DNA from: Dehalococcoidia bacterium
GTDB taxonomy: Bacteria; Chloroflexota; Dehalococcoidia; Dehalococcoidales; Fen-1064
Length of the DNA stretch: 64,000 nt
Direction of reading: 5' to 3'
Assembly: GCA_011171075.1 (NCBI GenBank)
Contig: DUFD01000002.1
Span: forward strand, 1-64,000
Part shown: positions 54,301 to 63,711 of the stretch, piece after piece
Layout of the letters: every line of letters starts with the position of its first letter
Numbering within the stretch: position 1 is the first letter of the stretch
The notes under the pieces: generated by a model
The model's database searches: none
Told to the model about the DNA's origin: nothing
Seen by the model: only the letters and a program-made list of their open reading frames with translations
Translations under genes and position numbers: made by a program

Positions 54301-55258
54301 CTTCTATTTCTCCACTCAGGAGTTTCTGGGCAACTGATTTAACTTCCTTGCGTACTCTTGACGGCAGGAAGTTATCAAACCAGTTTTTGCCAATGATTTC
54401 CTCCTCTGGGTACCCCAGAACCTCACAGCCCTTCCTGTTTATCATGGTGACCTTGCCGTCAGCATCTATGGCTACGAACATAACCCCGGCAACATCAAGA
54501 TACTGCTGTGCCCTATCCCTCTCTTTCCTTAGTGCTCCCTCTGCCTGTATTCTCTCCTGAATTTCTCGTTGCAACGCGCTGTTAGCCCGGGCAAGCTCAG
54601 CAGTGCGCTCTTCAAAGCGTTTTGCCAGCTCATGGTAGACCCTCTTCAGGACTTCCTGAGCACGCTTTCTTTCAGCACTCTCTATTCCTACCCACTTTCC
54701 GTTACGTCGGATTAAAGCCAGTTGGTGCTTGCTGACAATATCTACCAGCTCGGATATCTCGCACTTCTCAACACCGTATGCGCAGAGTGCGATTATCCGG
54801 TAATCCCCAATGACATTATCGACGGTTTCTTCGTACTCTAGTAAGTATTCCGAATGGTCGTTCATCACGAGAGTAACATCACCCGCAACCCTTACACCTT
54901 CGTAACCACTGACCTTCGCATCTTGGTGTTTCTCTATGAATTTGTCCACGACTGTAAGCAGGTCGAGCACGCCATCTCTGTAATACCACTTTGTATAGGG
55001 GATGATTTCTATCTGCCCTTTCTCAACATACTGATCGTAATCAGGTAAAACCTCCCTTAGTGCACGCGCGGCCTCGATTACATCCAGAGGCTCAGCCGTG
55101 AGCCATATACAGTACTCATTGCTCTCCAGTCCTGCCTGAAAATAAGGCACCATGATATCAAGCAAATCTTGTTCGGAACGGTAAAACTGGCAGAGATGAG
55201 TGCCCCACGGGACATTGCCAACAGCATCAATCCCCGATGGTCTACTGTTTCCTGGCAT
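51353..55258 (-). CDS. Hybrid sensor histidine kinase: MEDS domain, multiple PAS, GAF, PAS, HisKA/HATPase, C-terminal receiver
   Basis: N-term GTHLCQFYRSEQDLLDIMVPYFQAGLESNEYCIWLTAEPL; PAS ITERKQAE repeats; MASGVAHEINNPVASIIGFADLLL; GTGLGLSVCHGIITDHKGRI; REC NILVVDDEPAVLKFLCRTLEEQGYNV...DLILLDIKLPGTSG. Confidence 0.95.
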   Translation of the reverse strand: MPGNSRPSGIDAVGNVPWGTHLCQFYRSEQDLLDIMVPYFQAGLESNEYCIWLTAEPLDVIEAARALREVLPDYDQYVEKGQIEIIPYTKWYYRDGVLDLLTVVDKFIEKHQDAKVSGYEGVRVAGDVTLVMNDHSEYLLEYEETVDNVIGDYRIIALCAYGVEKCEISELVDIVSKHQLALIRRNGKWVGIESAERKRAQEVLKRVYHELAKRFEERTAELARANSALQREIQERIQAEGALRKERDRAQQYLDVAGVMFVAIDADGKVTMINRKGCEVLGYPEEEIIGKNWFDNFLPSRVRKEVKSVAQKLLSGEIEATEYYENPVLTRSGDERIIAWNNVLIKNADGKIIGHLSSGEDITERKQAEEALLDSEERYSSLVDNIRLGIFRSTPGPEGHFLEVNPGMEEVTGYSRDELLKMNVTDLYVYPEERASVMKAAARGTGKVTRELNLRRKDGTEIVVSDTKFTILNENGEIAYFDGVLEDITERKQAENMLRESEERYRALFESKVDGTVVVGEDMKMLLANQAAADMFGFKSAEELYHLNLFDYVMPEERDRVFQLMTEDMFEKDLRRLNEFRCRKKSGEEIWVSAIGVLTEYQGRPAGVASIRDVTERKRMEEVARQHSEEMSALNVISSTLSQSLDLEVVLDTVLKRTMDLLAVEGGMICLYDSASKSLSPKVYQGISQKTLEDIAALKVEEGLTFDVAESAEPLIVSNIGDDSRGIRRATIRGKIRSYAGVPIRAGDNILGVMALVSCQENCFTNEHVDMLTHIGDQIGITTEKIRMYEEVMRSEEKLRLTFDSVRQGILVTDTEGRIVDANMAVVRMHGFECVEELIGLDIYQLIVGDDRERARENMQKTFEGGTLGSLEYQFLKKDGGEFPGNMNVAVMRDTSGDAVGFVAVIRDISRRKQIEKERTELEQRAQLASRLASIGQMASGVAHEINNPVASIIGFADLLLERDIPDDVREDVNVIHSEAERVASIVSKLLAFARRREPEMEYININDVVQTAIGLRLYELETNNIQINTLLDTNLPLTMADSNQLQQVFLNLILNAEIELKQLKSSGKLTIKTEVDDSCIRIYVTDNGRGIPEENLEKIFEPFFTTRKKDEGTGLGLSVCHGIITDHKGRITARNEPGVGATFIVELPIIEGGQQLEMPKPITEETVAVTSANILVVDDEPAVLKFLCRTLEEQGYNVDGVQDAKDVLLKLRNGGYDLILLDIKLPGTSGIELYKHMQKRTPALAKKVVFITGDIMGGDTRSFLSRTKAHYIVKPFSAGQLRKEVNGILATQMQEDGLHN

Positions 55259-55425
55259 CCTGAAAACCTCCCGTCGATAGTATTATGCGATGCTCACTGC
55301 CGGGCTCTCACATCACACACTACCGACACCCCTGGGCCAGGCCTTGTGCATCCAAATGATAACCGCTTAATGAACCCCCCTGCTGAGATTCATCAATTCT
55401 AAAGACAGCTTGGAGCAACTACCGG

Positions 55426-56076
55426 TTACCAATCTGTTTGCGAGTTATGTCGATTGTTAATGGCATAAAGAGCTGCCTGAGTACGGTGGGCCAAGTTCAG
55501 CTTGTGCAGGATATTACTCACGTGTGTCTTTACTGTTTTATCGCTGATTATAAGTCGGTTAGCGATCTCCTCATTACTGAGACCACAGGCAATCAGTTCG
55601 ATGACCTCTGTCTCCCTGGGGGTCAGTTTTTCCTCCATACTGCCCTTATTGCGATTTGAGAAACTATGCATCAGTTTCTGGGCAACATCCGGATGAAGCA
55701 CAGACCGGCCACTACGCACGGATTTCACAGCATCAATGATGTCTATCGGCAGCGTGTCTTTCAGCAGATAGCCATCGGCACCTGCTTTGATAGACGGAAA
55801 CAGCTTGTCATCTTGAGCGTAAGTTGTAATGACGATAACCCGTACTTCCGGTGACGATTCCTTAATGCTGCGTATCGCCTCGACACCGCTCATACCGGGC
55901 ATCACCAGATCCATCATAACAACCTCGGGATGCAGCCTTTCAACAGCCTCGATGGCCTCTTCACCGGTAGCGGCTACGCCCCTTACCTCCAGTTCGCCTT
56001 CGGCCTCAAAGAAATTCTTTAATCCCTGTCGCACGACAGGATGGTCATCCACAATCAATACGCCTATCTTTTCCAT
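55426..56076 (-). CDS. NarL/FixJ-type response regulator
   Basis: IGVLIVDDHPVVRQGLKNFFEAEGELEV...VVMMDLVMPGMSG...LTPRETEVIELIACGLSNEEIANRLIISDKTVKTHVSNILHKLNL. Confidence 0.97.
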   Translation of the reverse strand: MEKIGVLIVDDHPVVRQGLKNFFEAEGELEVRGVAATGEEAIEAVERLHPEVVMMDLVMPGMSGVEAIRSIKESSPEVRVIVITTYAQDDKLFPSIKAGADGYLLKDTLPIDIIDAVKSVRSGRSVLHPDVAQKLMHSFSNRNKGSMEEKLTPRETEVIELIACGLSNEEIANRLIISDKTVKTHVSNILHKLNLAHRTQAALYAINNRHNSQTDW

Positions 56077-56146
56077 GTTCCTTCAAACACCCGTCTTTTT
56101 TGTATCCCTTACTGTGAAAATACCTCCTTCCCCTTTGGTTTATCAT

Positions 56147-57748
56147 TTATCTTTCTACAGACGTGTCTGCTACCGTCTTAAATGCTCCAGCTTCACCCTC
56201 TACCTTACCGGTAGGAACCGTCAATATAACCGTAGTTCCCTTACCTGGTCGGGATTCTATGTTTATGGTTCCGTTCATGATTCTGGTTCGCTCTTTCATG
56301 CTTCGTATCCCAATATGCCCTTCAGTGAACTCAGAAGAGACGGCAGATGTATCGAACCCGCGGCCATTATCAACGATTGAAATTACGAGTTTTCCAGCAC
56401 CAGCACTAATTGAGACACGGACCTCCGAGGCCCCACTGTGCTTCCTTACGTTGGTCAGAGCCTCGCGAATCACGTAATATATTCCCCTTTCCATGGAAGT
56501 ATCGAGCACACCCTCAGGGTCGGTTACTTCGAAATGGCATTTGATTCCGTCATTTTGCTCCACGCTTGCTACATATTCCTCTATTCCGGCGATGAGCCCC
56601 TCTTTACTCACGGAAGGAGGATTAAGGTCACGTACTATCCTTCGCAAATCACGGACGCTTTCGCCAAGAGCCTTCATGGTCGACTCCATTTTGGCCTCGG
56701 CCTCGTCCAGCTTGTTTCTACTGACATACAAACTGCATGTCTTCAGTTCCAGTTGCGAAGCTACTATCGTCTGTATCGGGCCGTCATGAAGGTCCAGCGA
56801 CAACCTCAGGCGTTCATTTTCAGCGGTATTGACCACCTTTTTTAGCAGCCTTTCAACCTCAGCCTGCTTGTGCTGCAAATTCTCAATAAGACGGGCATTA
56901 TCAATGGCAATAGCCCCCTGCCCACAAAGGGTGCGTAGAAACTCGATATCGCTCTGCCGGCAGGTTACCCCGCTCTCTGTACTGCCGAGCACCATGACAC
57001 CTATTGCCTCACCTCTGGCAGCCATGGGAACATAGAGACAGTAACCACCCAAGTCGCGTTGGCCATTGTCACCAACGCTTAGCGAGTTGTTATCCTCACC
57101 ATATACAATGACAGGCTCAAGCTTCGTACTAACCTCATCTGCAACATCATCTTCCACCACCTCTCCTAAACCCTCCGCTGATACCGACCCGCGTATGGCT
57201 CTTCTGACTAACTTTTCGTCATTGTTCCGGAGAAAAAGTTGAGCGAAATCGGCTTTTACTTCATTCGTTGCCGTCTTAAGAATAACGTCGAGTAGATTTT
57301 CCTCGTCAACCTCTAACAGCACTACTTTGCTGAGTTCGAATAGGGGTAACAAGGCCTTGAGCCGGGTATTCTCTTTCTGCAACCGACCCCGGGCCAGAGC
57401 CCCCTCTATCGCCACCGTCAGTTCATCAATAGAAGCCGGCTTGCGTACAAAGTCCAGCGCCCCCAGCTCCATTGCCTCTATAGCATTCTCAACACTTCCG
57501 TAACCGGTTACAATGATAGCCATTATCTCCGGGTTTATTCCCTTTACCTGGCGGAGCAGTTCAAGACCGCTTATGTCCGGCATTTTGATATCGAGTAATA
57601 ACAGGTCATACGGCTCGCTGGCAATCCTCTCCAGGGCTTCTTTCCCGGACTCAGCGCCGGCAACATCATAACCCCTGTTTTTGAGACGTCGCATCGTAGC
57701 CTCGAGAACATGGTGCTCGTCATCTGTGATGAGAATCTTCTCAGGCAC
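56147..57748 (-). CDS. Receiver-GAF-histidine kinase (HisKA_3/NarX type)
   Basis: ILITDDEHHVLEATMRRLKNRGYDVAGAESGKEALE; GAF; RLRLSLDLHDGPIQTIVASQLELK; HATPase VIREALTNVRKHSGASEVRVSIS. Confidence 0.95.
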   Translation of the reverse strand: MPEKILITDDEHHVLEATMRRLKNRGYDVAGAESGKEALERIASEPYDLLLLDIKMPDISGLELLRQVKGINPEIMAIIVTGYGSVENAIEAMELGALDFVRKPASIDELTVAIEGALARGRLQKENTRLKALLPLFELSKVVLLEVDEENLLDVILKTATNEVKADFAQLFLRNNDEKLVRRAIRGSVSAEGLGEVVEDDVADEVSTKLEPVIVYGEDNNSLSVGDNGQRDLGGYCLYVPMAARGEAIGVMVLGSTESGVTCRQSDIEFLRTLCGQGAIAIDNARLIENLQHKQAEVERLLKKVVNTAENERLRLSLDLHDGPIQTIVASQLELKTCSLYVSRNKLDEAEAKMESTMKALGESVRDLRRIVRDLNPPSVSKEGLIAGIEEYVASVEQNDGIKCHFEVTDPEGVLDTSMERGIYYVIREALTNVRKHSGASEVRVSISAGAGKLVISIVDNGRGFDTSAVSSEFTEGHIGIRSMKERTRIMNGTINIESRPGKGTTVILTVPTGKVEGEAGAFKTVADTSVER

Positions 57749-58355
57749 CGTGATGCTCCCTTCACATGTTATTCAAGCCAGGGGCGCTGGCCTATCTGAA
57801 TATCCGACGGCAGTCATGTACCTTACAATAATAAGCAGGGGTGATATTTGTGGGGAAAATGATGAGCGAAGAATTGGCCATCCCCCCTACTTATTCAGCC
57901 GATGCATCGACTGCCTAAATGTCCAATCTGATATAGCTTAATGTGCCACGTGGCAAATGTCAAGTACTTTTTTAAACAATTATTACAAGCACCTACGCTC
58001 AATTATCGTATCCTACTGTCCAAATACGCCTGTGGCTACTGGACAACCTGCCTAATCCTGTGTCTGCCGTTTTTACGTCTTCTGCTGGCAATCTTCATCT
58101 TGGCTACTGTCCTCTTAATACTCCTCTTTACTTTCAACGTTCTCCCCCCTTAAAAATTCGTTCTTTTTCGTCGTCTCGTACACATTACCATGTAATAATA
58201 AACACCAATCAGCAAAGGCGAATCCGCCAATGAGACTGTTTACCACCTACATAAATAGTCGTAGAGGTAGGTTATTAGTCGTAGTAAATATTAAAAATTA
58301 TCCTCGTTCCAAATCGATTTGACCATCTGCTCAAAAACGGGCAAAATAGGGCAAC

Positions 58356-59183
58356 ATGGATATCGCCTTAATTATTCTCTTCACCCTGCTGGGCACTATT
58401 GTCGGTAGTTTCCTGAATGTGTGTATCGACCGCTTGCCGGTAAAGAAGTCGCTGCTCCGACCTCCTTCTTACTGCGATGCCTGTCAGCGCAGAATTGCCA
58501 TTAAAGACCTCATACCTTTGTTCAGCTTTCTATGGCTACGCCGAAGATGTCGTTACTGTGGAGCACTGATACCGTGGCGTGTTTTCTGGGTAGAAGTTGG
58601 CACTGGTATACTCTTCGGTTTTATTTACTGGTATTTGATGGTACACCCGGCATCACCCGAAACAGTACAACTCGTTGTTACCATTTTCTACTCCTGTGTA
58701 TTCGTTGTTATTTTTGGTATCGACCTCAAGCACCAGCTCATCCTGAACAGGATTGTCTACCCGATAGCGCTGATAGCCCTGGTGCTCGATATTGCCCTGA
58801 ACCAACCATGGATTCTGGAATCGGCACCAGGTGCATTTCAGTCCATGCCGGATGTTGCCGCCCGAACGGTCATTGGAATTACCGGAGGTGCTACCGGCTT
58901 TGTCCTGCTCCTGATACCGGCGCTTGTTTTCCGCGGCGGCATGGGCTGGGGGGATGTTAAGATGGCAGGTCTTATTGGCCTGGTAGTCGGTTTCCCTCTG
59001 GTATTTGTCTCTATCCTGGGAGCAATTATTGTTGGTGGTCTCATTGCCGTAGTTCTTCTGATAACAAGGGTTAAGAAACGAGGCGAGGCCATTCCCTTCG
59101 GTCCGTTCCTCTCACTGGCAGCTATAGCGACCCTGCTTTTCGGCAACGAAATCCTCAGCTGGTACCTGGGTTTATTCCCCTAG
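58356..59183 (+). CDS. Prepilin peptidase (A24)
   Basis: GTIVGSFLNVCIDRLPVKKSLLRPPSYCDACQRRIAIKDLIPLFSFLWLRRRCRYCGALIPWRVFWVEVGTG. Confidence 0.96.
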   Translation: MDIALIILFTLLGTIVGSFLNVCIDRLPVKKSLLRPPSYCDACQRRIAIKDLIPLFSFLWLRRRCRYCGALIPWRVFWVEVGTGILFGFIYWYLMVHPASPETVQLVVTIFYSCVFVVIFGIDLKHQLILNRIVYPIALIALVLDIALNQPWILESAPGAFQSMPDVAARTVIGITGGATGFVLLLIPALVFRGGMGWGDVKMAGLIGLVVGFPLVFVSILGAIIVGGLIAVVLLITRVKKRGEAIPFGPFLSLAAIATLLFGNEILSWYLGLFP

Positions 59184-59196
59184 TTGGCCATTAACC

Positions 59197-60357
59197 ATGA
59201 AGATAGTAATTGCCCCGCAGAGTTTCAAGGGAAGTCTGTCCGCCCATAAAGTAGCTGATGCCATGGCGCGTGGCATCTGTAGGGTTCTGAGCAATGTTGA
59301 GCTGGTGAAGGTACCCATGGCTGACGGTGGCGAAGGTACGGTCGATGTACTGGTTTCCGCCACCGGCGGTTCATTCAGGTACAATGAAGTAACCGGACCG
59401 CTGGGTGAAAAGGTAACCGCCAAATGGGGAATACTCGGTGATGGGACTACCGCTGTCATCGAGATGGCAGCCGCCTCGGGAATCACCCTGGTGAAACCGG
59501 ACAGGCTGGATCCGATGGTTGCCACGACCTACGGTACAGGAGAGCTTATTAAAGCAGCCCTTGAGGCTGGCTGTCACCATCTGATAATCGGTATCGGTGG
59601 TAGTGCCACCAACGACGGTGGCGCCGGGATGGCCCAGGCACTTGGTGTCAGCCTGCTGGACGAAGAGGGAAATGAGCTTCTTCTGGGTGGGGCCGAGTTA
59701 TTACGATTGAGCCGGATAGATACCTCCGGGCTTGACACAAGATTGGTAACGTGCAGGGTTACGGTAGCCATTGATGTTACCAACCCGCTGTACGGCGATC
59801 AGGGTGCGTCCTGGATATATGGTCCCCAGAAAGGTGCCACTGAAGAGATGTGCCGTCAGCTTGATGAGACCCTGGAGCACTATGCCACCATAATTAAACG
59901 CGACCTCGATGTCGACGTCGGCAATATACCGGGTGGCGGAGCTGCCGGAGGGTTAGGGGCCGGACTCGTGGCATTCCTTGGAGCAAAACTCGAACCGGGT
60001 ATCGATATTGTCTGTGAAGCGGTGGGGCTGTCAGAACACCTCAAAGGGGCAAATATCGTCTTTACTGGGGAAGGTAGGATAGATGCCCAGACCATGTTCG
60101 GCAAAACGATTGCCGGTGTCGCCGCGAAAGCACAGGCACTCGGAGTACCGATGATAGCTATCGCAGGGGAAATTAACCTCAGCAGCGAGGAGCTTGCCCG
60201 GCATGGTATTGACATTGCCCTAAGCCTTGTTTCGGACTCAGTCAGTCCGGTAGAATCCATCGCCAACGCCAGTCAGTTAATCACGGAGGCCGCAGAACGT
60301 GCTCTGCGCCTGGCTATTGACAAGCCTTCCACTTCCCTGGAAAGTCCAGAGGCATAG
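59197..60357 (+). CDS. Glycerate kinase
   Basis: KIVIAPQSFKGSLSAHKVADAMARGICRV...PMADGGEGTVDVLVSATGG...GIGGSATNDGGAGMAQALG. Confidence 0.96.
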   Translation: MKIVIAPQSFKGSLSAHKVADAMARGICRVLSNVELVKVPMADGGEGTVDVLVSATGGSFRYNEVTGPLGEKVTAKWGILGDGTTAVIEMAAASGITLVKPDRLDPMVATTYGTGELIKAALEAGCHHLIIGIGGSATNDGGAGMAQALGVSLLDEEGNELLLGGAELLRLSRIDTSGLDTRLVTCRVTVAIDVTNPLYGDQGASWIYGPQKGATEEMCRQLDETLEHYATIIKRDLDVDVGNIPGGGAAGGLGAGLVAFLGAKLEPGIDIVCEAVGLSEHLKGANIVFTGEGRIDAQTMFGKTIAGVAAKAQALGVPMIAIAGEINLSSEELARHGIDIALSLVSDSVSPVESIANASQLITEAAERALRLAIDKPSTSLESPEA

Positions 60358-60484
60358 AACGAGTAACTGAGACTGGACGTAACCATAGCTGTTACCATAC
60401 AATAGGAATAGAGAAAGGTTAAAATCGGTTATCGGTTGCTTTCCGCTGAGTACCTGATTTCGGGGAAGTGGAGGAGGAGAATCA

Positions 60485-61606
60485 ATGCTACGAGGCGGCA
60501 TACCCCTCGGCAGGGTATTCGGTATATCCCTGAAGCTGAACTACACCTGGTTCATTATTTTTGCGCTGGTAACGTGGTCGCTGACTGTCTATTACTTCCC
60601 GGATGCATTCCCAGAATGGAGTACGGTCACCTCACTGGTAGCCGGCATAATTACCAGTCTGCTTTTCTTCTGTTCTGTCCTGGCGCATGAGCTGATGCAC
60701 AGCATCGTTGCCCAGAAGCTCGGCATACCGGTACATTCGATAACGCTTTTCGTCTTCGGCGGGGTCTCGCAGATGAGCGAGGAGCCGAAGACACCCAAAG
60801 ACGAGCTGCGCATCGCCCTGGCCGGCCCCCTGACAAGTATAGCCCTGGGCCTTATCTTCGGGGCAATATGGTACTGGCTCAACCCACAGTACGAATTTGT
60901 CCTGGGAATCGCTTTCTGGCTCTTCTGGATTAACCTGGCTCTGGCCGCGTTCAATCTTATCCCAGGCTTCCCTCTGGATGGTGGCCGTGTTCTCAGGTCG
61001 ATTCTGTGGTGGCGTAACAAGGACCTGCAAAAGGCCACAAAAATCGCATCCAATATCGGGAGGGGTGTAGGTTACCTGTTTATCTTCGGCGGGGTATTCC
61101 TAGTTTTTCAGGGCCTCTGGATAAATGGATTCTGGCTGGCCCTCATCGGCTGGTTTCTCGAGAACGCCGCTGTGGGCAGCTATCAGCAGGTAGCTTTACT
61201 GGGTATGCTGCAGGGCCACACGGCACGCGAGGTAATGACGCGGGACTGTCCGGCCATACCTCCCGGGCTCACTCTTGACGAACTGGTAAACGAGCATGTC
61301 CTGACTACCGGACGCCGTTGCTTCCCGGTAACAACCGATAGTCGTGTTCTAGGCCTGGTCACGCTAAGCGATATCCGCGCTGTACCCCGTAGCGCCTGGC
61401 CAACAAAAAGAGTTAGTGAAGCGATGACGCCCCTGGAAAAGATGAAATCCGTTTCGCCTGATGATGACCTATCCAAAGTCCTCAGGTATCTCACGGAGGG
61501 GGATATCAATCAGGTGGTCGTATTGGATAACGGAGACATCGCCGGGGTCATCGGTCGTGACAACCTTCTTTCTTTCATAAACCTACGTGGCGAACTCGGG
61601 GCTTAG
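60485..61606 (+). CDS. Site-2 protease family protein (M50) with CBS domains
   Basis: SVLAHELMHSIVAQKLGIPVHSITLFVFGGVSQM; FNLIPGFPLDGGRVLRSILWW; C-terminal CBS pair. Confidence 0.95.
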   Translation: MLRGGIPLGRVFGISLKLNYTWFIIFALVTWSLTVYYFPDAFPEWSTVTSLVAGIITSLLFFCSVLAHELMHSIVAQKLGIPVHSITLFVFGGVSQMSEEPKTPKDELRIALAGPLTSIALGLIFGAIWYWLNPQYEFVLGIAFWLFWINLALAAFNLIPGFPLDGGRVLRSILWWRNKDLQKATKIASNIGRGVGYLFIFGGVFLVFQGLWINGFWLALIGWFLENAAVGSYQQVALLGMLQGHTAREVMTRDCPAIPPGLTLDELVNEHVLTTGRRCFPVTTDSRVLGLVTLSDIRAVPRSAWPTKRVSEAMTPLEKMKSVSPDDDLSKVLRYLTEGDINQVVVLDNGDIAGVIGRDNLLSFINLRGELGA

Positions 61607-61767
61607 TACCCAGTCAGAGCAATCCCCTAATACATTAGCTATTACCATTCCTTACCATCATTAAAACTGGTTATGTCAACCACTACGATACGGACTTTCA
61701 ATTCCGTGTCACAATAAGGTAAACTGTAGATAAAGGCGTACATAAAGAAACGACAACACAGTTAACC

Positions 61768-62526
61768 ATGACATTGCACTACAAACAGATTTCACCTGAG
61801 CTCGCTGGTCACTTCAGATTGGTCATGGCTGATGTTGACGGTACGCTCACCGATGAGCACGGCTCCCCGAACGAGGCTGCGAACGAGGCAGTGCGCCTCC
61901 TCGAAGAATGCGGTATCTCCGTGGGCTTCGTATCGGGTCGGCATCTGTCCAACCTGGAAGCCCTGGCCAAGCAACTGAGTATCAGCGGCCCCATCATCGC
62001 GGAAAACGGTGGCGTCGCCAAGCTAACACCCGATGATAACACCCTCGACCTCGGCTATTCCCGGCAACCGGCCCTCGATGCCCTCGACAGGCTGAAAAAG
62101 CTTTTCCCAGGGGCTATCAGAGAGCGCGAAGACAACGTCGAGCGTTTTATTGACGTTGTATTCTTTGCTGATGGCGTAGCCCATGCAGATGTAATACAGC
62201 ACCTGGGGAATGTCCAGTACTACGATTCAGGCTATGTCCTGCACCTGATGGAGCGGGGGATCAGCAAGGGAAGGACACTGCTGAGGCTGCTCAATGAGAT
62301 GGGATATAAACAGATATCACCGACCGAAACCGTGGTCATCGGCGATTCTCCTACCGACATCTCGCTCTTCGAGCTGTTCCCGCACAGCATCATGATACCC
62401 AATCCAAGACTAACGGACGAACAAAGCCGGGCAGTCCTGAAGGTTGCCAGATACGTGAGTGACATTCCCTGCGGTGACGGCTTTGCCGAGGTAGCCCGGC
62501 ACATTGCAGCCGCTCATGGTTGCTGA
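61768..62526 (+). CDS. HAD-superfamily sugar/phosphoglycolate phosphatase
   Basis: FRLVMADVDGTLTDEHGSPNEAANEAVRLLEECGISVGFVSGRHLSNLEALAKQL...PIIAENGGV. Confidence 0.92.
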   Translation: MTLHYKQISPELAGHFRLVMADVDGTLTDEHGSPNEAANEAVRLLEECGISVGFVSGRHLSNLEALAKQLSISGPIIAENGGVAKLTPDDNTLDLGYSRQPALDALDRLKKLFPGAIREREDNVERFIDVVFFADGVAHADVIQHLGNVQYYDSGYVLHLMERGISKGRTLLRLLNEMGYKQISPTETVVIGDSPTDISLFELFPHSIMIPNPRLTDEQSRAVLKVARYVSDIPCGDGFAEVARHIAAAHGC

Positions 62527-62548
62527 GATGATTCTCCTGTCGGGATAT

Positions 62549-63673
62549 CTATAGTCCGGTCAGGCACCTCGCCAACTGCCGACGGTGATAGGCCGGGTCG
62601 CCCAGATAATGATACAGGCTTCGAGACGCCCTGGTATGAAAGCTTGCCGGGTGCTCCTTTGAATAACTCACTCCGCTGAATACACGGTGTGCCAGAGTGG
62701 CCGCCTCCCAGTAAGCCTTGCTGGTGACAGCCTTGGCCATGTGAACGCTCTCGGTAGCCGGTCTATCGGTATCCAGTTTCCAGAGACACTCATAGGTGGT
62801 CCATCGTGCCGCATCGAGCTGGTCCACCATCTCGATAATCATGTCCTGCACCCGTTGAAAACGACCAATCAGCTGCCCGAACTGGACCCTCATACGACTG
62901 TACTGGATGGTCATATCCACCAGTGCCTGACAGCCGCCCACTTTATAGGCACACAGCACCGGTATCGACCGGCTGATAGCACGCTCCAGGGCCGACCAGT
63001 TATCAGCACTCCCCCCGAGCAAAGCCGACTCCTCTACTTTTACCGAGTCCAGCTTTACCTCGAAGGTCTGTCCGGCCAGGTAGCCGGGTAGTCGTTTTAC
63101 AGTTAAACCTTCTGCCTCCCTGTCCACCAGAAAGAGCCCGATTCCCTTATCAATACCTGCAACCACGATAATATGAGTGGCTGCTCCGGCATCGTAGGCA
63201 AATAGCTTGACACCGCTGATGATAAAACCACCGTTATTGCGGGTGGCCTTCGTCTGGATTGCGTCCGGCTCCCAGCTGAAGTTTGGTTCGGTCATTGCCA
63301 GAGCCATGACTGTCTTGCCATCGGCAATGGCTGACAAGACCTGCTGCTTCTGCTCTTCGCTACTGGCTTCTATGATAATTGAGCTACCCAGTATACTCGA
63401 AGAGAAAAGTGCTCCCGGCAGAGGTCCAGTACCCAGAACCTCTAGAAGTACCCCGGCACTGGTCAGCGTGTTCGCGGTACCACCGTATTCCTCCGGGACA
63501 ATTATGCCTGTCCACCCCAGCCCGACCATCTTCTGCCATAGCTCCGGCGTACAACCGGTGTCCGTGTCCTGCAAGGCCTGGACAACGTTCTTGGGGGCAT
63601 CACGGCTCATAAATTCCAGAGCCGTTCTCTTCAGCATTTCCTGACTTTCAGAAAGGCCCAGGTCTAATTTCAT
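62549..63673 (-). CDS. Acyl-CoA dehydrogenase family protein
   Basis: MKLDLGLSESQEMLKRTALEFMSRDAP...FGQLIGRFQRVQDMIIEMVDQLDAARWTTYE...HRVFSGVSYSKEHPASFHTRASRSL. Confidence 0.92.
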   Translation of the reverse strand: MKLDLGLSESQEMLKRTALEFMSRDAPKNVVQALQDTDTGCTPELWQKMVGLGWTGIIVPEEYGGTANTLTSAGVLLEVLGTGPLPGALFSSSILGSSIIIEASSEEQKQQVLSAIADGKTVMALAMTEPNFSWEPDAIQTKATRNNGGFIISGVKLFAYDAGAATHIIVVAGIDKGIGLFLVDREAEGLTVKRLPGYLAGQTFEVKLDSVKVEESALLGGSADNWSALERAISRSIPVLCAYKVGGCQALVDMTIQYSRMRVQFGQLIGRFQRVQDMIIEMVDQLDAARWTTYECLWKLDTDRPATESVHMAKAVTSKAYWEAATLAHRVFSGVSYSKEHPASFHTRASRSLYHYLGDPAYHRRQLARCLTGL

Positions 63674-63711
63674 CTTATTTACCTCCCAGTATAAGGAGCG
63701 ACTTCACATTT

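Noticed and set aside
57766-58355. 590-bp intergenic region with a TAGTCGTAG direct repeat
   Set aside because: Looked for tRNA, riboswitch or hidden gene; found only AT-rich sequence and a short repeat, which is insufficient for a call.
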